Below are positions 25,634 through 37,800 of a stretch of 64,000 bases of DNA, one piece after another. Source of the DNA: Xylaria sp. FL1777 (Eukaryota > Ascomycota > Sordariomycetes > Xylariales > Xylariaceae); NCBI GenBank assembly GCA_022578965.1, contig MU400630.1, positions 57,663-121,662 on the forward strand. The letters run 5' to 3'. The notes below the pieces were generated by a model. That model was not told the origin of the DNA. It worked only from the letters and a program-made list of their open reading frames with translations, and did not search any database. How positions within the stretch are numbered: the first letter of the stretch is position 1; every line of letters begins with the position of its first letter. The position numbers and the translations under genes are program-made.

Positions 25634-27378
25634 TTTTAAATATAATATATAAAACAAAAAATAAAAAGATTTATTTTAAAGATAATATGTTATTTAATAG
25701 CACTGTTTTACTTAAATTTTATAAATAAAAAAAGCAAGCTTTAAAAAAAGCAAGCTATTACTTAAAAGATTTTATGCTATTTTAACAAAATAGCATTTAT
25801 TAAAACATATATTTATGTTTTAGTACTACTTTTAAAAATACTTAATTAACTATTAAATAACTAGCTATTTTTTTAGAAAAGCTTTATATAACTAATTTTA
25901 CTTAGCAAAAAGCAGCATTACTAACTAAAATATAATATTGCAAAAAAATAGCACTTTTTTAGAACTTTTCTAAAATAAAAAAAATATATAATAAGATTTT
26001 TTTTTTTTATAAAATTAAAATAGTTCTTTATAAAGCATAGCAAATTTGCAGCATTTTGATTTTTAAGCTTTTAAAAAACATTACTATAAAAGTTTTAAAG
26101 ATTTAACTTAAATATAGCATTTTTAAAAAAACTTATAGTTTATATTATAACGCTTAGTTTTTAATACAAAAAAAAAGTAAAAAAGTTTAATTAATTAACT
26201 TAGCTATAAAAATAAATATAGTTATTATATATAATATTAATTTTTTTTAAAGCTATAATAAGTTTTTTAAAGAATTTATAATATATAAAGTAATTTTTAT
26301 AGTTAATTTATTTTTAAAATACGATTAAATACTACTTTTTATTTTTAGCTAAGCAATAACTGCTTTTTTTATACTAATAAGCTTTTTTTAAATAATTACT
26401 TTTTTACAAAAAGCAACAAATTTAGTAGCTTAATTTCTAAAAATGCTATTAAAAGTTTTATATAATATATTACTAATAAAGTATAAACTTTTTTTTAATA
26501 ATATAATAATTAAAGAACTTATTACTAAATATAATAATTATAAAGTTGCTTTAAGTATTAAGTAATTTATACTAAAATATTTTAAGAATTTTAATGTTAT
26601 ATTGCTTAATTTTAAGCTAGCTAAAATTATAGCTAGCATACTTAAAAGCAAATAAACAAAACAAACAACTAAAATAATTAGCTATATATGTAATATTAAT
26701 AGCAAAAGCTTAATAAAAACAAAAGTAATAAAAATTTTCAAATAAAAAACTTGCAAAAATATTACAAAAGTATAGTTTTTTTTAAGAATAATAATATATT
26801 ATTAAATATAAATATAAAAGTATGCTATAATTGCAAAACTATTAATAGTTTTATTATAGAAAAATAAGCTGTTTTGCTTTAAAAAACTGCAAAAAAAAGC
26901 TATAAAAAAGCTATAAAAAAGCTTTAAAAAGCTATTATAACAGCTTTTATTTTTATTACTTTTAATTATACAAAAAGACTTATTTAGCTAAAAGTTAATG
27001 TTTTTAAAACTAGCTAAAGCGCTATTTTATGCTAAAAAATTAATAAAGCTATTAAGCTAGCAAAATATAAGTTTAAAACATAAAAAAGCTCTAAAAAAAG
27101 ATATAATGCTATAAAGCTAAAAAAGCTTGCTATTATTAAAACTTTTTAAAAGTTATATAACTATTTTTATAAAATTACATTTTATTTAAAAACTAATATA
27201 AAAGTTTTTATAGCTTAGCTAAACAATGAATTTTTAGCATTATTAAATGCTTAATTAACAAAATAAATAACATATATAAAAACCTTTAATTTTATACTTT
27301 ATTATATGCTAAAAAAAAACATATAGCTATTAATAAGCTTTTTAAAAAACTTCTTAAGCTATTAAATAAATTAAATAA

Positions 27379-28111
27379 TAATTTGTATTATTTGGACAAA
27401 CGGCTTATTAGCTATGCTAGTAGCTATTTAGTAAGACTTTATATAAATAAAAACCTTTTTTAAGGCGAAAACCACCCGTATATGCAAAGTATGCAATAGT
27501 TTTACTATAAATTTTATTAATTTGCTGCTTTTTTTATATAATACTTCGCTTTTAAATTTTGTACGCTAAGTTAGTAATGCTTTTGCTTTACAATGCAAGA
27601 GTATAAAAATTAGCACGTTAACAAAGAAGTCTTTTGTTAATTAATAATAAAAGCGCCTTTTTGCTAGCTTTAAGTTTTATAAGCTATAAATAATATAGTA
27701 TTAAGTAAATTTTAAGCATTATATAATGCTATATTTTTTGTAAATTGTTTAGCATTAAGCAGTAAGCTTTAAGTTTTAATTATGTTAAAAATATAAGCTA
27801 TTTATTATATAAAAGAACTAGTGCTTATATAGCATTAGCAGTAAAAGCTAAAGTTGCTTGTTTTTATAGTAGTTAATATATTAAGTTAATTATTTACGTT
27901 ATTGCACTAATAAAAAGGCAAGGTTTTTAAACTTTTAGCTTAGCTATTTAACTTTTAATTTTTATGCTTTTAATACAGTAAACATGCAATTTAAACTAAG
28001 CTAAAAGCAAACTAACTTTTGCTTTAAAGCAAAGCAACTATAAACTAAGCAAAACTTGAACTTATAATTTCAAAAAAAGTAGCTAAGCATATACCACTGC
28101 GCTACTAGGCC
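27379..28111 (-). mobile_element. SINE-A copy 3 (733 bp)
   Basis: A SINE-A with an exact 15 bp TSD, AAATAAATTAAATAA, at 27364-27378 and 28112-28126. The opposite arm near 54880-54905 lacks the insertion. The head at the right end reads GGCCTAGTAGCGCAGTGG on the minus strand, and the tail at the left reads AATTTGTATTATTTGG on the plus strand. Its length is the same as copy 1. Confidence 0.88.
28052..28104 (-). promoter_or_regulatory. RNA polymerase III A-box and B-box of SINE-A copy 3
   Basis: The minus strand TAGCGCAGTGG (28094-28104) fits the A-box consensus TRGCNNAGYGG exactly. The minus strand AGTTCAAGTTT (28052-28062) is the eroded B-box GGTTCRANTCC. The spacing of about 31 bases matches tRNA genes. 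In copy 4 the same boxes are TAGCGTAGTGG (44986-44996) and GGTTTAAGTTT (44944-44954). Confidence 0.75.
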
Positions 28112-28439
28112 AAATAAATTAAATAATTATTAAAAAAAAAATATAAAAAATTTTATTAATTTTTAATTATATATAATAATTATTACTATTGCATATAAAA
28201 GATTAAGCGATTAACTAATTAAAAGCTTAGTATACTAAAAAATAGAACTTTTGTTATTTTAGGTGCTTTAAACTAAAAACATAAAACAGCAGGCTATGCT
28301 TGCTGCAAGCTATAACTTATTTCCTTTAAGAGCCCGTGCAAATGTATTTATAGGTTTAAGGCCTACGTTTTATATATTTTAGTTTAAAGTACCCTTATTG
28401 ATTTTTGAGCTAAAGTTTATTTTGTATACATATATATAC

Positions 28440-31400
28440 TACTTATATTTATAAACTATTTGCTAATAAACCTTAAAAATAATAATTATAATATTGCTTA
28501 AAGCTTTTTATAGTAATACTTATATTTAGTATTAACTTTATAATTAAGATATTTTATTATATTATAATATTTTAAGCTTAAACAATTAAAAGTTAAGCTT
28601 TATTTATTAATTTATTAACTAGTATTATTTTTTTACTTTACTATAAAACTGCAAACTTTTAATAATTCTAGTTTTAGCTTAATTAATACTTATTTTTTAA
28701 AAAAACTAATAGCTTTAGAACTTTTAGAATTTATTAAAAAGCTTAGTAAACTAAATAAACTAGCTAATAATGCAGTATTAAAGCATTTATTTAATAATTA
28801 TATTTAGTATTTTATATAGCATATTTTGCTGCAATTAAAATATAACTAATAGCATATATTAAAATATAACTTTATATAAGCTATTATTAATGCTATTTTA
28901 AATTATTATTAATTTAATAAATTATATAAGCTTAAGCTTAAAGCTAAACAAATTAAGTTAATTTAGCATATAATATTTTATTATAGTAATATTATATTAA
29001 TAGCTTAAACTAGTTATAAAAAAAGCATTATGTTATAAATTATTTTAGTTATTATATAAAGCATAATAACTTTATAGTTATGCTTATTAAAACAATTAAA
29101 ATATAATTAGTTTAACTTAATTGCTTAAATTTTTAATACTTATTTATTATTAATAATAAATAATATAACAAAAGTTAATTAATATTATATAAATAATTAT
29201 AAAAATATATTTTTATTGTTTAATAAAATAATATTATATAAGCTAAATTAGCTTTAAAATGCTTTATATATGTTATTTTTAAGCTTAAATAAGCTACTTA
29301 AAAATATTTTATTAATTTGCTTTATAACTTTTTATTTAACTAAAAAATTACGTTTATAGCTATTAATAAGCTTTATATAATTTATTAATAAAAAGATTTT
29401 TAAATTATATACTTTAATATATATTATATAAAAGCATTAGTTCTATAAAATATACTATAGTTTAGCTGTATTATTATATTAAGCTTAAACGCTTAAAAGT
29501 TTATATTGCTTAAAGCTAGATTTTAATAGCAAAATATTTATTTAAAAAAACTATAATTTGTTTATGCTTTAGTTAATTAGCTTAATATATTTTTTGTTGT
29601 TTATTTTATAAAAAAAAGTACTATTATAAAAAATTACTAGTAATTAAGTTTTTTAATTAATAAAACATAGCATAATATAGCATACTTAATTTTTAAAATT
29701 ATTATTTTTATAAATAGCAAAAAAAAGCTTATTATTATGCGTTATTTCTTAATAATATAGCTTTAAAAATTAAAGTTTATTTTAACTAAAATAAAGCGCT
29801 TTGTTTAAAAATATAATATAAATATACGTTTTAATAACTAATAATAATTATATAATAAGTTTATAAAGCTAAACTTTTTTTATTAAATTATGTTTGCTAT
29901 TATAACTTTTAAAATAAGAATAAATATTTATAACGTAATGCATATTATTTAGTTTAGCTTTATTGCTTTTAAAAACCTTTTAAACTTATTATAAAGGTTT
30001 AACTAAGCTGTTTAAAATAATATAACATAAAAAATAATATTCTTTTTTGCTTTTTATTAGTATTTTAATTTACTAAAAACGCAAAAAGTTAAGTTTTTTA
30101 AACTAAAGCATAAAAAAAAGCTACTAAAAAACAATTAAAATAATTTATGCTTTATAACAAACATAAACAATAGTATATTAAAAAGCTTAACGTTTAGCTA
30201 TATATAATTTATGCTATTAAATTATTAATTAATTATAACTAATAAGCTTAAAAATAAAAATAGTTTAATAGTTAATTTTAAACTAAAATAATTTAAGCTA
30301 ATTAAGCTTACTAAATAAACTAAAACTAAACTAAAGTTTAAAAATAAACTATAAGCTATTTAGCTAAATATATATAAGTTTATAAATATAAAATGCTTTA
30401 AAAAGTATACTTTATAGTTTTTATAGCAGCTAAATAATAAAGATTTTAAAAAGCAAAAAAATATATAATAAAAAGTATACTACAATTTATATTATTATAA
30501 CTTTAGCTAACTACTAAAATTACTACTAAAAATACGCTAGTAGTTTATGCTTTAAAAAAAAACTATTTTTTAGTTTTTATAATAAAAGCTCTAAAAATTC
30601 TGCATAAAATACTTTATAAACTTATATTAATACTTAAATTTTGCTATTAATAATATAGCAAAATATTTTATGCTAAAAAAAGTTTAATAGTATATTACTG
30701 CTATATTTAATAAAGTAGTTAATATAAATACTATATTTTTTTTAGTTTATAATGCTATAGAAATATTTAAATAAAATAAATAAAAAAAATATAGCTACGT
30801 TTTATATGCTAAGCTTTTTATAATATATTAGCATGCTTTTAATAAATATGTTAAGCATTTTATAAATAAAGCATAAATTAGAAATGCTACTAAAAATATA
30901 CTTTGTTTAACCTTAAAATTAATACTAAAAATATAAATAAAGCAGCAGTTAAATATTTGTTAAACGCTTAGTATATAATTAAGCTAATTAGCTTTATGCT
31001 TAATAATAGCTATAATTTTTGTTTTGTTGTTTTTAATAAAACTAATTATAGTTGCATTATTTTTAAGTGCTTTTTTTATATATATAAATGTATTGCTAGC
31101 TATAGATTTATTAATACAATTTAAATTATTAAAGCACAATAAAAAATTGCTAGTAAATAATAGTTCTAAAAAGCTAAAAAAAAAGCAAAAAAAGTAAAAC
31201 ATATATAATATTTTATGCTAATTTATATTTAGCTATAGTTCTTTAGTTTTTTTTTCTTTTTCTTTTGCTTTTTTATAATTAAAGGTATATAGCTGCTATT
31301 TTTTATTACTTTTAATAAATAGCTTATTTTTATTAGCTAAACTTAATATGTTTTACTATATTAAAACTTTAGTTAATTAAATAACTTTAGTATTAAATTT

Positions 31401-32985
31401 ATTAATTTTAGTATTAGTAAATTATTGCTTTTTTTTTATTAATAAATTTAGCGCATTAAAAGGATTATATAATATAGTATAGTTATTAGTACGTTTTTTA
31501 ATATTATTATTAATATATATTTTATAAGCATATTTAATAATATTTTAATTAATAAAAAGAAAAATATACTGCTTATTTTAATATGTTTAAAAAAACTATT
31601 TTATATTGCTATAAATTAAAGCAGTATAAAAGCTTATAATAGCTAATTAATTAAATATAACAAAAATATTCTGCGTAAAATTTTTATTATTTTTGATATT
31701 AATAATAAAAGCACTATTAATATACTTTAAAGCTAAATTAATAGCTTTTTATTTGCTTTTAGCTATAGTATACTAAATAAAGCTTAATTGTAATATTTTT
31801 ATTACAAGTTCTAGTTTTATAACATTAAAATAAAATAACTAAGCAAAATATAATATTTTTAATCTATAGTTACTAAACTTTTTTTTATAAAAAAAAATAA
31901 AAAAGTAAGAAATAATTTAATATAATACTTTATAGTTATTAAGCTAAACTACTATAATTATTATAAATAAATATTTTATAATACTTATATATTAATAATA
32001 GCTTTAAAACTTAATATTAATTAATTTGCTTTTGTTTTAAGTATATTTTTTTGTTTAATTTGTATATTTTAACTATTAAAACTATAAAGCTATAATTTTT
32101 TGCTTAAATAATATAAAATTTATGCTTTTTAATGCTATTTAAATATAATTTAGTTAAACTTTATTAAAAAATAGTATATTAAATTTAACTAAATTATAAA
32201 TTAAGAACACTAAAATATAAGCATAAAACTTATTATATAGCAATAATAAAGCTTAATAATATTAAACTTTATTTTTTTTAATATACTGCTTGCAGCTAAA
32301 GAATTATACGTTATATTTTATAAAAAAATCTTAGAAAGTCTAAAAAATTAGTTAAATAAAATTTAGCGCAATATAAAAAAAAGCTAATATAAAAAGCATT
32401 TATTGTTTACAGTTATATATATTGCTTATTTTTATTTAAGTAGCTATTATAGCTTAAATAAAAAATGTAGTTTTTTAATTTTTATGTATTATTACAAGTT
32501 ATTTATTATAATTTTAATAATTTAAAATAGTACAAAATAAAATATTATAAACTTAATATACTTTAGATATTTTTTTTTTGTTTTTATAAATAGCAAAGGT
32601 TTATAAAATATAGCTAACATTATTTTGCAGTTATATAATATTTAAAAATAAAGCAAATCTTTTTAAATGTAATAATTTAAATAAAGAATAAATAACATAA
32701 ACTAATAAATAATTAGTTGTTTTATTTATATAAGCTAAAATTAGCATTAAATAAAAAAAAAGCTATTTTTTTTTAAAAAAAGTAATAATATGCTATTATA
32801 ATTATATAAATAAGCTAAACATGTTTAAACTAGCAATTATAAAACAATTAGTTAAATTTTACATAATATTTTTATAATTTATGCTAAAATTTTAAACATT
32901 GTTTTTAAAGTTAAAATTATTATATATAAACATAATACTTAAGTTATAAATAATATGCTTTAAATTAAGCTATATATTTATTAAT
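28440..32985. other. Interior of element I, eroded, no gene recognised
   Basis: Highly AT-rich with stops in every frame. No tRNA, no retroposon copy and no domain could be identified, and this part has no second copy in the window. A protein-coding region of I, if there was one, would have been here. Confidence 0.5.
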
Positions 32986-33712
32986 TTAAATATTAAAACA
33001 TTAATTAATTAGTTATTATATATATAATTTTGTTTAGCTATTTTATTTAGCTGTTTTAAAATAAATTTATAGCTAATATATACTTTAAATTAAGCAAAAG
33101 TATTAATTACTTAAGTTTATGTTTTATTACTATAAAAATAAATACTAATAAATTATTATAAAAAATTACTTATTAAAAGTATATATATATTTAATAATAA
33201 AGCTATAATTATATATACTTTAGTAATATAAGAAAACAGTATATTAGCTTTAGTTATGTTATAAAATTTATGCTTAGTTTGCTAATTCGTAAAAATACCT
33301 AAAAAAAAGGCAACAAAATATAAAAATACGTTTTAGATTTAAAACTAAAAAGAATAAAGTAACCTTTTAATTTATTATATATTATAAATATTTTTAACTT
33401 AGCAAAGCTTTTTATTAAAAGCTTTAAATGCTTTAAAATTAAATTTAATAAAAGCTAATTATTTAAATAAAGTAAAAAGCTTGTTTTAAAATGCAAAAAT
33501 ATTAATAATATTGCAACTTATATTGTTTTTCTTGAATTTTATTTAAATATTAGCTTTTTAAAAACGCTATTAAACTTTAAGGTTTTTTAATACATTAATT
33601 ATTTTGCGTATTTATAGCTTTAACTAGTTATTAATTATAGTTTGCAATAAAAGCTATCTTTTTAAAAACTAACAAAAATTATAGCTTTAATTATAATTGC
33701 AATACTAATACT

Positions 33713-34336
33713 CAGGGTTGGTAATTTAGTCCTTAGTCCAAATACTAGCCTAGTATATACTAGGCTAGTATTAGTATTAGTCCGGAAAAAAAAATACTAG
33801 GCTAGTACGGACTAATACTAGGCTAGTATTAGTTCAAGAAAAAAAATACTAGGCTAGTACGAACTAATACTAAGCTAGTATTAATCCGGGAAAAAAAATA
33901 CTAGGCTAGTATTAGTCCATATTAGCCTAGTATTTAGTATTTTGTAAAATTAATTTTTTAGCCTTTAAAATAAAGCTTTTTTTTAATTTTAAAAAGTATT
34001 TATAATTAGTCTTTTAAGCTCTTTAAAACAATATAATTTGTTTTATTAAATGATAATTATTTATTACATTATTAACATTTAGTATTTGTATTAGCCTAGT
34101 ATAATACTAGGCTAGTATAAATACTAGGCTAGTTTAGTACGTACTAAGCTAGTATTAGTCCGGAAAAAAAAATACTAAGCTAATACGGACTAATACTAGG
34201 CTAGTATTAGTCCAGGAAAAAAAATACTAAGCTAGTACGGACTAATACTAAGCTAGTATAATACTAAGCTAGTTTAAACTAGCCTAGTATTAATATTAGT
34301 TTATATTAGCCTAGTACGAACTAATTACTAACTTTG
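33713..34336. mobile_element. hAT-like non-autonomous element made of hairpin arrays (624 bp)
   Basis: It has an exact 8 bp TSD, CTAATACT, at 33705-33712 and 34337-34344. The empty site is near 12364 in the inverted copy. The termini are CAGGGTTGGTAATTTAGT and, in reverse, CAAAGTTAGTAATTAGT. An 8 bp TSD with CAGGG-type ends is characteristic of hAT transposons. Two arrays (about 33735-33945 and 34090-34320) consist of near-perfect palindromes such as ACTAATACTAGGCTAGTA, spaced by A8-A9 runs bordered by CCGG or CAGG. The middle (about 33945-34085) is plain AT-rich sequence. No coding capacity. Confidence 0.82.
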
Positions 34337-34876
34337 CTAATACTTTTATATGTTTATTACAACTTATTATTAGCATATAAAATTAGATTTTTTATTTAAA
34401 TTATTGCTTTTATAATTAAAATTATTTTTAAAGTTAAAAGCAATAAAAATAATATTAAAAAAGTTAGTTAATTTAAATATAAAAAGTAGTATAAACGCTA
34501 GTATAGTAAACTATATAAACAAGCAAAGTAATTGCAAAAAAAACAATAATAAAAAAAAATAATATTTTAGTTAAAAAATCTATAGTATGTAATGCAATAA
34601 TAATTAAGCGTTAAAAAAATACGAAAAAAATATAACTATATACAAAATATAATAATTAATTAATTAAGTATAACTTTAAACAGATTTAAAGTTACTACGT
34701 AAATAAATCACAGTTTGTTGTTTTTTAAATAAAAACGTAAGCAAGAAAATCAACATAGTTGCTTTAGACCAAAATTCCAAGTTTGTGTTAAAGGGGGTAA
34801 AAAGGGTTATAATTAGTAAAAGGGTAGTGTAGCTAAAGAAGTACAAACGCAAGGACCATTCTAGTTTAAGGCACCT

Positions 34877-37800
34877 AAAATAAAACTTTTGCTATATTTA
34901 AAAGAAAATTAAAGCAAAGAAAGCAAACAAATTGCTAAGTATTTTATTTTTAAGCAAGTTTTAAAAAAACTTATAATAAAGAAAAAGCAGAGTTATTTTA
35001 GAAAAAAAGCTCTTAAATTTTTTGTTAACAAGTTTATTTTTAAAAAAAAAGCAAAGTTTAAAGAAATGCTAAAAAAGGTTATTAATAACAAAAAAATCTA
35101 AAAAGCTCTTATTAAGGAAAACCATAAAAAAATAACATATAAAGGCTAAATATTTATAATTTAGCAAATAACTTAAAAATATTACTAAAAAAGCCTTTAT
35201 TAAAATGTTTATGTTATAATTATTAGTTGCTTTAATTGCTAAAAATCTGTTAATAATAAAAGAACTAAAAAATACTATTTTAATTATTTTTTAGATTTTT
35301 TGGTTTTTTAGGTTATAAATGTGCAAACTATGTTATTAAGCAATAAATTTAAAGCTATTATAAAAGCAAAATGCAAAATAATAACTTATTTAAAAGCTAA
35401 GCTTTTAAAATACGTAAATTCTCTAAAAATACTTAAATTTATCAAAAAGAAAATCGTGTTTTAGCATAAAGTTTTTATTAAAATCAAATGTAATAATAGC
35501 TTTAAATTTAAAAAAGAAATAAAAAACGCAGTAAATACTTTAAGCTACAAAATAAACTATAGTTTAGCTTATTATTTTTAGGCTTAAAGCTTTATTAAAA
35601 AAAGCTATAAGCTAATAAAAAAAAGCCTTATATAAATAATAAATAAAACTAAAAAAAATTAGCTAAAGTACTTAAACTTAATAATATAAGCAAATTATAT
35701 TTTTGTATGCTATTATAACTATAGCTTATATAAGCTAATATATAAAAAAATGCTAATTTTACTAGTAAAAAATGTAATATTAACATAAAAAATAATTAAG
35801 TAGCAAAATATTATTTTTTATAAAAATTTTATTAAAGCTAAAATTAAGCAGCTAAAACGCTACAACTAAAATATTATAAAAGTTAAAGCAATTATAACTA
35901 AGAAAAAAAAATTAGCTATAAAAGCTAAATCTTAAAAAAACGCCTATAAAATTAAGCAACTACTTAAAAAAAGTTCTTTTATTTTTTTTTATAATATTAT
36001 ACTTTTAATAAATAAATTTAATAACAAAAAGCTGCTATATAAATAGATTAGCTCTTATAAAATTAAAAAAAATGTTAATTATAAGTAATACTAATTAGCA
36101 AAACTAACTAACAAAAAATTAAAAAAGTTGTTTTTTTCTGAAAAATTAAAACAATTTATATAAAATAACTAAAAGTACTAAAAATTAAAAAATCTTAACT
36201 TTAATATATAAACTACTAATGTTATAGCTATTTATTAAAAATTAAATTAAAATAATAAAGCTTTTAATAATTAAAGCTATAATAGTTAAGCCGTAAAAAG
36301 CAAAAAAAATATAACAAGTTATAAAAGCTTTTTAAGTTTATAAAAGCTGCAGTATAATTTTTAGCGTTTTAAATATTTTAAATGCTAAAAAATATAATAG
36401 CTTATTTTATTTTTTTAGCTATTATATTATAAAGCACTTTAAAAAGTAATAACTAATAAAAACTAAAGCAATAGATTTTTTTTTTTTACTTTTTTTTTTT
36501 TATTAATTGTTTTGTTTTTTATTTTTACTTATTATATAAATCTATATAATTAAGTTATAATGCATAAAACTATTTTTTTTTGCTTAAAACTAAGCGTATT
36601 TTTTATAGCTTTTTTTTTATTAGTTTTATATTTGTTAGTTTTATAGTAGCTAGTTTATTAGTACTTTTTTTATTATTATGCTAAAAATATAGGTTTTTAT
36701 TTTATTTTAACGTTTTTTAAATAGCTTAATAGCTTAGTTTTAGTATAAATTATTATTGCTTTTTTTTAAAAATGTATAAAAACAAAAAAAATAGAAATAA
36801 AAACTATTTATTAGTTTTAATTACTTAAGTTTATTTTATTATATTAATACTTACGTATAAGTTTTTTTATTTTTAATTGCTTTATTACTTTTATTTAAAA
36901 CTAAACAGCTTTTTTTACTTTTAGTTTAAACTATTTAATACTTAATAAAAACTTTAAAACTACTAAAAAGCAAAAAACATTATTATTAAGCTTTAAGAAA
37001 TTATTAGTTTATATTTTATGTGCTTAAACTATTAATAATAATTTAAAGCTATTATTAAGCAATAATAAGCATTTAATAAAGCAATAAATGCTTAAGCAAA
37101 ATCTAAAGCAAGCTTAGTAAAAATAGAATTTTGCTACAAAAGAATAAACAGAATTATTTAATTATATAAAGCTAAAGAAATAAAAACTAAAGAAAAAACA
37201 AAAAAAAATTTAACGATTTAGTATTAATAATTCTTATTTTGTATATTTTTAATTTTTTTGTTGCAAAAGTTTTATATATTTGCTTTTATAAATGTTATAA
37301 CTTAACTTTTTATATAATAACTATTTTTTTTTTTTTTATTACGCTTAAAAAGAAATTTATAAGCTATATAATAAGAAAAAATAATTGTAAATTGTATTAA
37401 AAAAAACATTGCTATATAAGCAAATTGTTTAATTTCTTTATTTTATTTTACTTTATATAACTTATTTAATTTATTTTTTTAGCTATTTCTTTAAACATTT
37501 AAGCGTTATATTAATTTTTTAAGCAATATTAATTTATTATTTACTAATATTATACTTAATAAGCTAAGCAATAAAACTAGCTTAAAAAAAACGTTTTAAC
37601 TTGCGTTTTAACTTAGTTTTTTTTTTAGTTAAGCAAACAAAAGTATCTTTAGTTAAAACTATTTATCTTTTAAAGTTTTTAAGCATAAAATCTTTTTTAA
37701 CTGCTATAGTTATTATATTAACTTTAAAATATTTAGTTATATTATTTTTAAAATTATAAAATAAACAGTTTTATAACTAAATAATAAATGCATAGTTAGT

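Larger units (their letters stand above)
18486..28260 (-). repeat. Left arm of giant inverted repeat, part 1 (unit X, reverse)
   Basis: This is the reverse complement of 54785-63723, about 7.05 kb after removing insertions on each side. I matched it by eye at 18490-18640, 18690-19300, 20600-20700, 21400-21560, 23455-23701, 25640-25700, 26860-26950, 27280-27378 and 28126-28240. Differences are mostly C/T and G/A. B (23702-25633) and SINE-A (27379-28111) are inserted here only, and the other arm shows both sites empty. The minus strand is T-rich throughout, as in the partner arm. No coding sequence survives and the original nature of X is unknown. Confidence 0.82.
28261..34876 (+). mobile_element. 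Element I (about 6.6 kb) with short terminal inverted repeats and a long TSD
   Basis: It interrupts unit X exactly where the opposite arm (54761-54810) is continuous. The ends are AGGTGCTTTAAACTAAAA at 28261 and, in reverse, AGGTGCCTTAAACTAGAA at 34876. The flank word AAAATARAACTTTT followed by RYTATATTT (with one base missing on the left) is present on both sides, at about 28239-28260 and 34877-34899, and only once in the other arm. This gives a TSD of about 22 bp. About 180 bases at each end are little mutated; the interior is heavily eroded. The open frame at 30984-31202 is low-complexity. The superfamily is not recognised. A hAT-like element (33713-34336) is nested inside. Confidence 0.72.

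Noticed and set aside
28052..28111. Functional tRNA gene
   Set aside because: A-box and B-box are present, but the acceptor and anticodon stems do not pair properly. The sequence is the head of a four-copy SINE flanked by TSDs.
30984..31202. 72-codon open frame on the minus strand in element I
   Set aside because: Low-complexity Lys/Asn/Phe/Ile composition, no family resemblance and no flanking coding signal.
33735..34320. Spaced repeat array resembling a CRISPR
   Set aside because: The units are palindromes with poly-A spacers of near-identical sequence inside a transposon with an 8 bp TSD. Spacers are not unique and no cas genes exist.
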